DNA of 64,000 bases, taken from contig NZ_JACJPP010000013.1 in assembly GCF_014696135.1 (NCBI RefSeq), positions 310,001-374,000 of the forward strand. Reading direction: 5' to 3'. The DNA is from Nodosilinea sp. FACHB-141. Its GTDB lineage: Bacteria > Cyanobacteriota > Cyanobacteriia > Phormidesmidales > Phormidesmidaceae. The notes under the pieces are model-generated. The model was not told the origin of the DNA and did no database searches. It saw only the letters and a list, made by a program, of their open reading frames with translations. A program made the position numbers and the translations under genes. The first letter of the stretch is position 1, and each line of letters starts with the position of its first letter. Positions 36,073-44,798 of the stretch are shown here, one piece after another.

Positions 36073-37497
36073 TTACTCAATCAATTCTCCAATATTAAAA
36101 TCAATGCGAATCCAACTCCTCAGTTGTCTCAAGCTATCGAGCAGTAAAAGGGGAATTTGCCAATGATGCACCATTAGGAACGGCAGGGGATCATTCACCA
36201 TGAAAATGGCTTCCTTACCCTGCCAGATGTTGGTGAGCCAGCGTTGAAGTTGTTGAAGCGATCGCACCTCATTTAACCGCCAGAGTTCGTGGTAAAGCCA
36301 GTACGTAGGTTTGCTGTTCGTGAGCGGTTCTAGGGGTTCTGGGGGAGCTTCGGAATTTAAGTAGGCATTGGCGACACCAGGATGGTTGTAGAACATGGTG
36401 AGTGCCGAGTGGGTGCGGGGGTTACACTCGATTGCATAAACCGTTCCGTCTTGAGCTTGAATTAAGTCAAAAGAAGCTTGCCCATAACCCGGAACAGCCG
36501 ACAAAAATCTTTCGATCCAGGCGGCGATTTCGGGTTTATCAACCTGCTGATAATTCACCTGGAAGGCGGAGGATTTGCAACAGCAGTAGAGCGTTGATCG
36601 ACCGTCGCGAACGGTGCTGTGGGTGCAATATTCCTGCCCTGGAATGAACTCTTGCAGAATCCAGGGCTTGGCTTCGCTGATGGGTAAACCATTCACGAAT
36701 GTAGCCGTAGCTTCTGAGGTTTCACAAGGCAGTTTGGTCAGATCGAGCCGATGTTTAGAATCGTAGGGAATACTTTTGAGAATATACTTTCGCTTCTCTT
36801 TAGAAAAGTCGAAGTTTAAGACCTGTTCTGGGGATGTAATTCGATAGGACTTTGGCACGGTCAAAGAGAGCGATCGCGCCTGTTCTGCAAAGGCAAATTT
36901 ATCATCCAGCATCCGAATCGTTTCGGCGTCAAAATGGCAGACCTCACAATAGTCTGCTAATGGATGCTCTGTCATCCCGTCGTAGTAAAGCACAGAGAAG
37001 ATTGCAACAGGAATGAACAAGTCAATCTTCTCTCTACGGGCGATCGCCTGCAGGGCATTGATATAACCCTGCAAATCTTTCGCCGGATCGGGCACGGTAT
37101 AAAACGCCGCAACCGCGTTGGAATATTGATTGCCGCTATGCCAAAACTTTTCTGTATCAATCAAAATTGCCCGATGCCCAGCCGCATGAAATGAACGGGC
37201 CAGCTGAAGTGCCTTGGTCATTCTACCGCCTGCAATCAAGATGCTTTTTGGCTGCTCGGCTGCAATAATCGAAGGTGAGGAACGACGCAACCGGCTCCAG
37301 AGAAGCGACCCCAGCACGATCGCCAAATTGAAGGGCAGGGCGATTGTCAATAAAGCCAATACGCCAAAATTTTGTAGAATTGCCCAAATGACGGTCTGAA
37401 GATTGCGGACTGCTGTGACGGTTTTGGTCGGAGATGTTGGGTCTGCCTGCTTGAGCAGTAGCGTTTCAGTTGACATGGATCGGGATGTTTCAGTCAT
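36073..37497 (-). CDS. mysC: ATP-grasp mycosporine-glycine synthase MysC
   Basis: MysC activates 4-deoxygadusol with ATP and couples it to glycine, giving mycosporine-glycine. The 474-residue protein (start MTETSRSMST) has an N-terminal hydrophobic segment (LALLTIALPFNLAIVLGSLL), then ILIAGGRMTKALQLARSFHA of the pre-ATP-grasp fold. The ATP-grasp core includes KYILKSIPYDSKHR, WILQEFIPGQEYCTHSTV and the metal-binding YAIECNPRTHSAL. It begins 17 bp after the mysB stop, in the order mysA-mysB-mysC. No mysD or mysE follows: the next gene, DUF3592, is on the other strand. The local product is therefore expected to be mycosporine-glycine unless later enzymes are encoded elsewhere. Confidence 0.92.
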   Translation of the reverse strand: MTETSRSMSTETLLLKQADPTSPTKTVTAVRNLQTVIWAILQNFGVLALLTIALPFNLAIVLGSLLWSRLRRSSPSIIAAEQPKSILIAGGRMTKALQLARSFHAAGHRAILIDTEKFWHSGNQYSNAVAAFYTVPDPAKDLQGYINALQAIARREKIDLFIPVAIFSVLYYDGMTEHPLADYCEVCHFDAETIRMLDDKFAFAEQARSLSLTVPKSYRITSPEQVLNFDFSKEKRKYILKSIPYDSKHRLDLTKLPCETSEATATFVNGLPISEAKPWILQEFIPGQEYCTHSTVRDGRSTLYCCCKSSAFQVNYQQVDKPEIAAWIERFLSAVPGYGQASFDLIQAQDGTVYAIECNPRTHSALTMFYNHPGVANAYLNSEAPPEPLEPLTNSKPTYWLYHELWRLNEVRSLQQLQRWLTNIWQGKEAIFMVNDPLPFLMVHHWQIPLLLLDSLRQLRSWIRIDFNIGELIE

Positions 37498-37514
37498 TAT
37501 CTTTAGCCCATCCC

Positions 37515-38354
37515 TCAAACTCGACGAATGAGCGTGAGCCCGTCCCGCACCGGGAGGAGTACCTGTTCGGTCCGGGGATCATCAGCCACAATCTGGTTAA
37601 AGTGGGCGATCGCCTGAGCAGTATCCGATCGCTCTGATTCTGCTAGGTAAACTTCTCCCAAAAACAGGGTGTTGTCCGCACAGATATAGCCATTGGGGGC
37701 CAGTAAATTGGTGCCAATCAGCTTTTCGTAGTAATTCACGTAGCCCGCCTTGTTCGCATCAATAAAGGCAAAATCAAAGCTTGCCTGGTCGGCAATCAGC
37801 TGGTCCAGGGTATCGGAGGCAGGCCCTAATTTGACATCGATCTTGTGTCCGTGGGGCGATTGCTCAAACAAATTTTGGGCAAATCGGGCGGCGTAGGGGT
37901 CAATTTCGCAGGCAATCATACGACCATCATCGGGTAAGCCCTCTGCCATTGCTAGGGCCGAGTATCCGGTAAACATTCCAATATCCAGAATTCGCTTTGC
38001 CCCGGTCATGCGCACAAACATCTTCAAGGCTTGCCCTTCTAGATGCCCAGTTAGCATTTCCTGCTCTAGCTGTTGTTCCGTTTCCCCGCCCTCAAATTTT
38101 GCTTGCCAGGGTTCGTGCTGCGTTTTTTGAGCAATCTGCGTCAAAGCAGGCGATTCGGGTGTGGTCGATCGCTCCAGATAGCCATCCAACCCGGCAATTA
38201 GCAGCAGTGCTTTTTGAAGATGGGTGCTTAAATCGCCAGGATTATCTGTCACCTGGGGCAACAGGGCGATCGCCTTCTCCAAATGGTGAGCTGCAATGGT
38301 TACGGGAGTAATGGGGCGGGGTGGAGGTGTGGAACTGGTGCCGCTGAAGCTCAT
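37515..38354 (-). CDS. mysB: O-methyltransferase MysB (4-deoxygadusol synthesis)
   Basis: A 279-residue SAM-dependent methyltransferase of the catechol-O-methyltransferase class. The SAM-binding motif is [20 protein letters not shown], followed by [12 protein letters not shown] and the catalytic/metal region [17 protein letters not shown], then [14 protein letters not shown]. The partner of MysA: it methylates demethyl-4-deoxygadusol to 4-deoxygadusol. Its ATG overlaps the mysA stop (ATGA, 4 bp), with a strong GGAGG inside the mysA end, so translation is coupled. The length fits characterised cyanobacterial MysB. Confidence 0.93.
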   Translation of the reverse strand: MSFSGTSSTPPPRPITPVTIAAHHLEKAIALLPQVTDNPGDLSTHLQKALLLIAGLDGYLERSTTPESPALTQIAQKTQHEPWQAKFEGGETEQQLEQEMLTGHLEGQALKMFVRMTGAKRILDIGMFTGYSALAMAEGLPDDGRMIACEIDPYAARFAQNLFEQSPHGHKIDVKLGPASDTLDQLIADQASFDFAFIDANKAGYVNYYEKLIGTNLLAPNGYICADNTLFLGEVYLAESERSDTAQAIAHFNQIVADDPRTEQVLLPVRDGLTLIRRV

Positions 38355-39604
38355 ACTTTACCTCCCACCAGGGAAGGAACGGGTTTAGCGAAGCTCTCTT
38401 CTGGCTTCACGTAGGCATCAATGCCATCTCCTGCTCGGGGATAATCGACACAGAGAGTCTTGTGTTCTTCCAGGGTTGCTTCCAGTTCCTCACGGGTTAA
38501 ATCATTGACGAAGTGGCATTTCCCAATGGGATGGGGAACCGCGGCCCGCAATAAACCATCACGGGTGAGGGTAATGGATTGATTAGCTTTCCAAAGCAGT
38601 TCAATATCTAAACTAGGATGATCCAGAGCTAATCCCAAACGACTCATTAATCCTAAAATGCGATCGCGCTCTGCCGACGTAATATAACCCCGACGGGCGG
38701 CAAGGGTGGCGGAAAATGCCATGTCAATGTTGACGGCATGACCGTGGAGTAGCGGTGGCTCTGGCGTGAGTTCTAAGGTTGGGCTCCAGGTATGACCATA
38801 GGCAATCACGCGATCGAGCATCAACTCATGCAGATTAGGAGTTTCTAGCTCCAGCATGGTTTTGATCGATTCGTAGTTCACCTGATGCCCAATCTTTTGC
38901 AGGGAACTATTCTCATTGCGGTAGCCAAAGTGGGTGTATAACAGCTCTTCACCGTAGCGATCGAGCAGGTCAAATACTTGCCGATTGGAGACGACAGCAA
39001 CCTTAACCAGTTCTGCCATGCCATTGCGAATTTGATCGACGGGCAACGTCCGCAGAAATGAAAAATTGAGGAAGGTTGCTTTCGGGGCATGGTAAGCCCC
39101 CAAACGGTTTTTCAACTTACCGTGATTGACCGCCACTTTGATGGCAATTCCGGCATCAATCAAACCAATCAACGTAGTCGGAATCCGAATATAGTTTGTG
39201 CTCCGGCGATAGGCAGCACAGGCAAACCCTGCTACATCTGTCACCAAACCACCACCAATTACCAAAACAGGTTCTTTACGTAAAAGATTAAAGCGGCAAA
39301 AGGCATCAATGATAGTTTGCCAAGTTGCGATAGTCTTATCAGGCTCTTTAATAGAGACCGGAAAGACCGTTAATTCAACTCCATAGTACTGAAAGTATTG
39401 CTGCAGTTGGGAACCGTATAACTGGTTAACGGTATCGTCTACAATTGCAAGACACCGCTTGAGTGACGTGTAATAACTTGCTAATTCAGGTTGATGAATA
39501 TCGAATAACCGTTCAACAAACTGAAAATTGAGTTCGATCTTCTCGTAAGCTTCGACTTGAAAACCGGCTGAATTGGCAGAAAACTGCGCCTGAATATTGC
39601 TCAT
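38351..39604 (-). CDS. mysA: Demethyl-4-deoxygadusol synthase MysA
   Basis: A 417-residue sugar-phosphate cyclase of the dehydroquinate-synthase superfamily that converts sedoheptulose 7-phosphate to demethyl-4-deoxygadusol. The NAD-binding region is [20 protein letters not shown] with the following [20 protein letters not shown]. Metal-binding residues lie in [21 protein letters not shown] and [11 protein letters not shown]. The motif set fits the DDGS/EEVS branch rather than AroB, and the adjacent mysB and mysC confirm the pathway. It is the first gene of the unit; ATG at 39604 follows a weak TTAGAG site. Confidence 0.94.
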   Translation of the reverse strand: MSNIQAQFSANSAGFQVEAYEKIELNFQFVERLFDIHQPELASYYTSLKRCLAIVDDTVNQLYGSQLQQYFQYYGVELTVFPVSIKEPDKTIATWQTIIDAFCRFNLLRKEPVLVIGGGLVTDVAGFACAAYRRSTNYIRIPTTLIGLIDAGIAIKVAVNHGKLKNRLGAYHAPKATFLNFSFLRTLPVDQIRNGMAELVKVAVVSNRQVFDLLDRYGEELLYTHFGYRNENSSLQKIGHQVNYESIKTMLELETPNLHELMLDRVIAYGHTWSPTLELTPEPPLLHGHAVNIDMAFSATLAARRGYITSAERDRILGLMSRLGLALDHPSLDIELLWKANQSITLTRDGLLRAAVPHPIGKCHFVNDLTREELEATLEEHKTLCVDYPRAGDGIDAYVKPEESFAKPVPSLVGGKV

Positions 39605-40494
39605 GACTCTAATGATAATTTCGTTGAGTTAAGGGAACTAGTGAACGCAGATATGTCGGTGGAGATGCTAAAAGTAGCCATTTCCACGAAACCGTTCCAC
39701 CACGAATGATTTGCCCTAGACCAAAAACGGCCTAGAACGAGGGGCTTTGACACCCCGACAAATTGTGCTCAATTTTTACCTCAGCAAACTGCCTGAAAAT
39801 TCTTCAGTAGTTGGCAGATGTTGAGGGGCCATTGAGGTAAAAGCTTCAACAAAGCTATAGCTGGGAGAGCCAATCCGATGCCACAAAATAAGAGTAAATA
39901 AAAACTCGAATTCTGATAGACTTGGCAAACTCCCAAAAAGTCACGATTCCAAAAACACCCTTATTTTGAATCATCCTGGAGTAATGCCAAAACTGTGGGT
40001 AGCTTAATTTACTCCCGCAAACGATGAACTCTATCAATAGGTAGAGAACAGTTGCAGCAGCAAAACTCAGCCAAGGAGTTGCTTGAGCAGTTTGGTGCCT
40101 GTCTGCAAGGGGCGAGCGATCGCGCTGAAGTATGGACCAATCGTAGATACAGCGCTGATTCCGCTGCCTAAGCGGAGCAATACCCAGCGCGAAAACAAAA
40201 CCATCAAGCAGGGTGAGGTGCCGTCTGAGTGACGAGATCAACCGCATAGGCTGGGGCAAGTTGAGGCCAGGTGAGCGAAGAAAGGCAAGTAGGAATTCCT
40301 ATGTGGCACCACGCGGTTCAACTTATGCTCTTACTCATAAGAGCCTGGAGTGAATCTAGGCGAGCGCTTCCCACACAACACTTTGCTAACCGGTTCAGTA
40401 AAACAATGACAGGTTAGCTCGACGTTGATAGACGCTCAATTTATATCCACTAGGTATTTCTTCTAAGCTCTGACAAACTCTCTTCGAGTATAGT
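39605..40494. other. Gene-poor junction region right of mysA
   Basis: About 890 bp with no recognisable gene. A 134-codon minus-strand frame (39855-40259) has no family resemblance, irregular composition and no ribosome-binding site, so I do not call it; it may be decayed DNA. The last ~60 bp (40437-40490) resemble the segment just upstream of the hicB relic at 43310-43375 (shared GTATTTC...AAGCT...CAAACTCT...GTAT). The ispH-like copy starts immediately afterwards. The mysA promoter should lie in the left part. Confidence 0.5.
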
Positions 40495-40720
40495 GATCGC
40501 GAATCTCCTGAATCAGCCCGCTGTTGTACTCGGTCTGCATTTGCCCAGCGACCTCTTCCCCATGGCTAAACCCCTGTCCGAAGTACTTGTCGGAGTGGTT
40601 GAGAGAGCGAAGGCCTTAGTATCCATCGAATCCTCACCGGGTGCAGCACGTTATTTAGGATAGCGGGTTGTGAGTGGGGGGTTGGGGTGCGATCGCCCAG
40701 CAAATTTCAATCGATGCCCC
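40495..40720 (-). pseudogene. ispH: Remnant of the ispH 5' end and leader
   Basis: Bases 40495-40672 match the intact ispH start and leader (34487-34666) at roughly nine positions in ten by eye. The coding part (40626 down to 40495) starts ATGGATACTAAGGCCTT like ispH but lacks 4 bp after GCCTT, so the frame is broken. Similarity resumes upstream around GGGGTGCGATCGCCC (40686-40700), but the 23-bp tandem repeats of the intact leader are missing. It is in the same orientation as ispH and ends abruptly at about codon 43. The pair flanks the DUF3592-mysCBA block as direct repeats. Confidence 0.9.
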
Positions 40721-40770
40721 TCAAAAAGCACAGGCTATAGTGGTGGGCAACCGCAACCCCCGCCCTCACC

Positions 40771-43239
40771 ATGACCGGATTTGAACCTCTGATTGGAGCC
40801 GCCGCCGCTGGCCTGGGTAGCTTGATTACCAATTTAGTCAAAGACAAAGGTACTGAAACCCTCAAAAAGCTCGATTGGGATATTGGCAAGAACCTGGCCA
40901 TGAAGAAAGCCATGGTTGGCTATGTGCGCCGCTATATCGATCGCCACGGCACCCTCAAAGTCGCCTGCGTGCGGATGGATTACCCCGTACGGCTCGACGA
41001 AATCTACACCGCCGTGCAACTGCTAGATCGCTCCGCCCTGCGCTACTTTGAGTCTGAAGATGCCCTGCAAGAGCAATACCGGCAAAGCGGCAAGCGAGGC
41101 TTTAACATTACTAATGCTCAAAAGAAAGCAGGTCTGCAAGTTGCAAACGAACAGCAATACCTGATGGTGCTGGGTGGACCAGGAGTAGGCAAATCCACAT
41201 TTTTAAGAAAAGTCGGCCTAGAAACCCTCCGAACTCTGAGCCAACGAGACTTTGCAGGCAAATATTCTGGTAGTCCGTCAATCTCACAGAAGATAGTTTA
41301 TGAATATCCTCGCATTCCAGTAATGCTGGAGCTGCGTCAGTTTGACAAGCCCGACTTAGGCATCAAAGCACTTATTTCAGAAGAACTTAGAACTTGCGGT
41401 TTTCCTGAACCAGAAGAGTTGACGGAACTATTCCTTAAGAATGGAAAGCTTTTAGTCTTGTTGGATGGATTAGACGAGGTGCCAACAATCAACCTCAACA
41501 AAATCATCTACGAAATTGAGAATCTGATAGATCAGTACAAAATCACTCCAGAGAATAATGAGTCTAAAATCGAGAAAGTAAAAGAGGCGATTGACACTTA
41601 CAAAAGCAGTCTTAAAACATGCACTTTTCAAGAAAAATATGAAATACAACAAAAGCTTAGAAAAGAAGAAAAAAAGCTTAGAGAAGAAGAAGAAAAGCTT
41701 AAAGAAGAAGAAGAAAAGATTAGAAAAGAGCAAGGAAAACGCGAAAATCGTTTTATTGCCTCTTGCCGAGTGGCAGCTTACAACTTTGGAGGATTCAAGC
41801 AGTTTAAAGATGTAGCAATAGCTTCTTTTGAGGACGAACAGATCCAGCAGTTCATCAGCAACTGGTTTCGAAAAGACTTAGATATTGGAACTGAAACTGC
41901 GGAGCGTTGCTGGAATCTCTTAAAGAGTAAAGATTACCATGCTGCAAAGGAATTAGCCCAAAATCCACTTTTGCTAACTTTGCTCTGTGTGGTATACGAC
42001 GAATTTCAAGATTTTCCTAAAAAACGCCATGCTCTTTATGGTGAAGCTCTAGATGTATTACTGAGAAAATGGGCTTCAGAAAAACGCATTCAGCGCAACC
42101 CTATTTATCAGGAACTCAGTGCTGAGCTAGAATTAAACATGCTGGCAGAAATTGCTTACATTAGCTTTGCTGACAACCAGCTCTTCTTCTCAAAGACGAG
42201 GCTGGTGGAGCAAATTCGAGAATTCTTAATGGAAAATCTTAATGCTCCGCGTCATTTAGATGCTGAAACTGTACTACGGGAAATTGAAATTCAGCAGGGC
42301 ATTCTAGTTGAAAGAGCGCGAGATGTTTACTCCTTTTCACACCTGACTTTTCAGGAATACTTGACGGCTAAATGCCTTGCTGATAATCAGAAAGTTGACC
42401 AACTGATACGAGACCATATAGCTGAACAACACTGGCAAGAAGTCTTTCTATTGGTAGCAGGGTTGGTGTTAGGCAAGCGGGGAGCAGACGACTTGCTCTT
42501 GGGAATGGAAAAGCAAGCCCAGATATACATAGTAGAGAACAGACTTCACAAAGTGTTCGCCTGGGCCAGCTCCGTCACGGAAGATGACTTAGGAGACAGC
42601 AAAGCTTCCACTAAACGAGTCGTAGCTATATTACTTACTCGTACTTTCGCTCCCAATTTTGATTTCAATCAAGCTCTTGACCAAGCCCTTGACAAATGCA
42701 TTAACCGTGTTCATGGCCATACTCTCGAATTTAGCCTTACTTTGGATGGTGCAATTGACAATACATTCGGCCCAAATCTTGCATGCGTTCGTACTTTCGC
42801 TCGTGTCCTCGACCGAAAACTTGATCGCGCCTTCACTCTCGCTCTCGCTCTCACTCTCGCTCTCACCCATCCTGACGTCTTTTCCCGCAGCCTTATTCAT
42901 GCCCGTGCTTGCTACTTTACAGAGGAGTGTCAAAAGCTGAGAATCTTTAAACCGAGTTTAATTAATGCATTATTTTTAGATCTAGTAAGTTTAAGAAAAA
43001 GTGAAGACTTTCTTAGTGGAAGCCAGAGAGATTTTACGAAAAAGATTTTTTTATGTTTTTCAAAAAATCTAGGGATTGAATTGCAATCCTTAAGATTTTC
43101 TGAGCATGAATCTAGGCAGCTTAACAACTATTTCTATATCTTAGAACTCATGGTTCGCTGCAAAGAGGCAGCGGTGCGGGTGTCGCCGCAGGTGTGGGCG
43201 AACATTGAGTCGCGCATGTTCACGGTGCCTGTTGAGTGA
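40771..43239 (+). CDS. NACHT-domain NTPase (bacterial NLR-like), probable anti-phage defence
   Basis: An 822-residue STAND NTPase. An N-terminal helical region (FEPLIGAAAAGLGSLITNLV) precedes the NACHT module: Walker A GGPGVGKST (about 136-144), Walker B LVLLDGLDEVP (about 228-238), sensor-1-like FIASCRVAAYNFGGF (about 327-341), and the downstream NPLLLTLLCVVYDE and FSHLTFQEYLTAKCL helical signatures. Between Walker B and sensor 1 is an unusual charged heptad insert, about residues 285-325 (KLREEEE, KLKEEEE, KIRKEQG). The C-terminal region is helical and low in homology, ending CKEAAVRVSPQVWANIE, a tail I associate with cyanobacterial NACHT proteins. Related bNACHT proteins protect against phage by abortive responses; this is inference here. 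The gene is AT-richer than its surroundings and sits between an ispH remnant and a hicB relic. Confidence 0.9.
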   Translation: MTGFEPLIGAAAAGLGSLITNLVKDKGTETLKKLDWDIGKNLAMKKAMVGYVRRYIDRHGTLKVACVRMDYPVRLDEIYTAVQLLDRSALRYFESEDALQEQYRQSGKRGFNITNAQKKAGLQVANEQQYLMVLGGPGVGKSTFLRKVGLETLRTLSQRDFAGKYSGSPSISQKIVYEYPRIPVMLELRQFDKPDLGIKALISEELRTCGFPEPEELTELFLKNGKLLVLLDGLDEVPTINLNKIIYEIENLIDQYKITPENNESKIEKVKEAIDTYKSSLKTCTFQEKYEIQQKLRKEEKKLREEEEKLKEEEEKIRKEQGKRENRFIASCRVAAYNFGGFKQFKDVAIASFEDEQIQQFISNWFRKDLDIGTETAERCWNLLKSKDYHAAKELAQNPLLLTLLCVVYDEFQDFPKKRHALYGEALDVLLRKWASEKRIQRNPIYQELSAELELNMLAEIAYISFADNQLFFSKTRLVEQIREFLMENLNAPRHLDAETVLREIEIQQGILVERARDVYSFSHLTFQEYLTAKCLADNQKVDQLIRDHIAEQHWQEVFLLVAGLVLGKRGADDLLLGMEKQAQIYIVENRLHKVFAWASSVTEDDLGDSKASTKRVVAILLTRTFAPNFDFNQALDQALDKCINRVHGHTLEFSLTLDGAIDNTFGPNLACVRTFARVLDRKLDRAFTLALALTLALTHPDVFSRSLIHARACYFTEECQKLRIFKPSLINALFLDLVSLRKSEDFLSGSQRDFTKKIFLCFSKNLGIELQSLRFSEHESRQLNNYFYILELMVRCKEAAVRVSPQVWANIESRMFTVPVE
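41651..41735 (+). repeat. 21-bp tandem repeat encoding the NACHT coiled-coil insert
   Basis: About four 21-bp units of the AAGCTTAGAGAAGAAGAAGAA type encode successive heptads KLRKEEK, KLREEEE, KLKEEEE and KIRKEQG. One unit equals one coiled-coil heptad, so slippage would change coil length without breaking the frame. Confidence 0.8.
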
Positions 43240-43389
43240 GCCAATTTTGAGCCTTAGATTACAAGAAGAAACCAGGTTTTTGGGCTAGCGAGCATGTCCC
43301 GGCGACAATAAATTTTCTGTCTAAGAAGTATTTCCACCAAGCTTTGTCAAACTCTGATCAGGTATGATGGCAACCAGTTTTAGACAGCC

Positions 43390-43573
43390 ATGTTGACTCG
43401 CCATCTCTCAAGCTGCAATGCGCGAAGCCATCTATGAGCTTCTGGAAGACGGTACTTTCTAAGCGAGATACCCGCCGGCAAAGGAGTTTGGAGCAATGCC
43501 ACGGCCTTGAGCTTGCCGCGAAGAACTGCAAGATTCTCTAGAAAAGTGGATTACCCCAAGGTTGCGGTTGTGA
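43390..43573 (+). pseudogene. hicB: Decayed HicB-type antitoxin
   Basis: Pieces of a HicB-like protein are readable: LTRHL in one frame, then after a 1-bp shift SQAAMREAIYELLEDGTF, a TAA stop, a degenerate segment, a TGA stop, and ACREELQDSLEKWITPRL. The order and spacing match typical cyanobacterial HicB antitoxins (AAMxxATYEILEDDGTFYGEI ... LEECREELQEVLEEWI split here). No hicA-like frame is adjacent. A possible promoter segment upstream (43310-43375) is partly repeated at 40437-40490. Confidence 0.72.
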
Positions 43574-43696
43574 CATACCTTCCCTAACTCTCTAGCTCGC
43601 TATAGCTAGCAATTCCTACGAGATGTGTAGACAGGGCTCCAGCGTACCCCGGTAGCGATTACAACAAAAGATCCGTTTCCTGTGAGGATCGTTGCT

Positions 43697-44131
43697 GTGA
43701 AGAAGCGTTTGCCGTCTGGTTTTTTGATTGAGGGATGTTTGATGGGCTTGGCGGCCTGGCTGTGGAGCGTGCCCACTGCTGTAGCCGACCCCTGCACCGT
43801 CAACTGTCGCTCGGGGCAGATACAGTTTACGCCGGGCGATCGCGTCACTGTGCAGGTTGTCAACGTGGGCAGTCGCCCCCTCAGCCTAGAGCAGCCGCCC
43901 CTGCTCGGTCCCCGTCTGCTTTACACGGGCAACAGCTTCGAAACCCGTCTCAACTGGGCTGGACAGCCCAAACCCTCGTTCTTCTTCTGGTCGCAAGAGC
44001 GGCTGCCCGTGCGGGTTCGTCTCAATCGTCCCAGCCCCGATATCCTGCGGGTAGAACTGTACGACGCGCCCAGTGAGCCGAGCGATCGCAGCATCACCAT
44101 CGAACCCGATGGCCGGGTCTCAGTGAAATAA
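43697..44131 (+). CDS. Secreted protein of unknown function
   Basis: A 144-residue protein. I choose GTG 43697 (MKKRLPSGFLIEG) because it opens a good signal peptide (LIEGCLMGLAAWLWS, cleavage after TAVA) and GAGG lies about 9 bp upstream. The mature part begins DPCTVNCRSGQIQFTPGD, with a possible disulfide, and is predicted all-beta (RVTVQVVNVGSRPLSLEQPP, VRVRLNRPSPDILRVELYD). No named family was recognised; it could be a small Ig-like or beta-sandwich envelope protein. It converges on a membrane-protein gene, with a strong hairpin between. Confidence 0.72.
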   Translation: MKKRLPSGFLIEGCLMGLAAWLWSVPTAVADPCTVNCRSGQIQFTPGDRVTVQVVNVGSRPLSLEQPPLLGPRLLYTGNSFETRLNWAGQPKPSFFFWSQERLPVRVRLNRPSPDILRVELYDAPSEPSDRSITIEPDGRVSVK

Positions 44132-44137
44132 TGGTAC

Positions 44138-44178
44138 GGGTGTCAAGTTGCTTGAATCTTGAAAGCTCCTTGACACCC
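44138..44178. terminator. Bidirectional stem-loop between convergent genes
   Basis: GGGTGTCAAG (44138-44147) pairs exactly with CTTGACACCC (44169-44178) around a 21-nt loop, in the 75-bp gap between the secreted-protein gene and the convergent membrane-protein gene. Confidence 0.65.
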
Positions 44179-44206
44179 CACCGATGCGCTCACTGCAAGA
44201 TCGCGC

Positions 44207-44659
44207 TCAGGCTGGCGCAAAGGCCAGGGCCAGCATAGCCAGAGTGAAGACCGCCGAACCGGTGATGCCGAAGGTTCGCGGCCAGTTGTAGACGATCAAC
44301 TCCCGAATCACCTCAGGCTGCTTACCGCCTCGCTCCAGCCGAAAATGACGTGGAATCTCCAGCGCTACCGTAACCCAAAGCCCCAACAGACCGCAGGCCG
44401 CGTTGGCTAGGGCCAACCACAGAGGCACCGACTCGGGGCGCAGAAAGATGATCGCTAGGGGCACAAGAAAGCAGGAAAACCCCGGAATAATAACCGGCAG
44501 CGGTATGTGACTGGAATAGAACTTGTGGTAATCGACATACTCGGCTGGGCCAACTTTAGCAAAAAGAGGATAAACCACAAGCTGCGCAAACCAGATTGTG
44601 CCGAGGTTGTAACAGATCAGCACCGTGTAGAACAGTAAGAAACCGTGAGAAAAATCCAT
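44207..44659 (-). CDS. Small membrane protein, copy 1 of a tandem pair
   Basis: A 150-residue protein with four predicted transmembrane helices: FLLFYTVLICYNLGTIWFAQ, LPVIIPGFSCFLVPLAIIFL, LWLALANAACGLLGLWVTV and TFGITGSAVFTLAMLALAF. A polar loop (KVGPAEYVDYHKFYSSHIP) and EIPRHFRLERGGKQPEVI are conserved with copy 2. The topology resembles DUF1772/DUF4149-like proteins, but I do not assign a family firmly. It is about three-quarters identical to 44799-45251 by eye. Confidence 0.78.
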   Translation of the reverse strand: MDFSHGFLLFYTVLICYNLGTIWFAQLVVYPLFAKVGPAEYVDYHKFYSSHIPLPVIIPGFSCFLVPLAIIFLRPESVPLWLALANAACGLLGLWVTVALEIPRHFRLERGGKQPEVIRELIVYNWPRTFGITGSAVFTLAMLALAFAPA

Positions 44660-44798
44660 CGTATTTAGCCTTCGTAGTAAGATTGTTATTGCAAGTCAAA
44701 CTGTAAAACAAACTATTCAGTGCCCCTTCAAGAGCGAACTCCTTCAAGCATCAGCAACTATATTTCTAACTGTGTGACAAGCTAGTTTTACTATTTAG

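Noticed and set aside
38351-39604. mysA as an ordinary dehydroquinate synthase (aroB)
   Set aside because: The adjacent, translationally coupled O-methyltransferase and ATP-grasp genes and the DDGS-like motif set indicate the mycosporine pathway.
39855-40259. 134-codon open frame on the minus strand right of mysA
   Set aside because: No family resemblance, no ribosome-binding site, and irregular composition in a junction region; more likely decayed DNA. A transposase remnant was considered, but no catalytic motif or terminal inverted repeats were seen.
42833-42872. CTCTCG/CTCTCA-rich stretch in the NACHT gene as a regulatory repeat
   Set aside because: It is in frame and encodes LALALTLALT; it looks like coding low complexity rather than a separate element.
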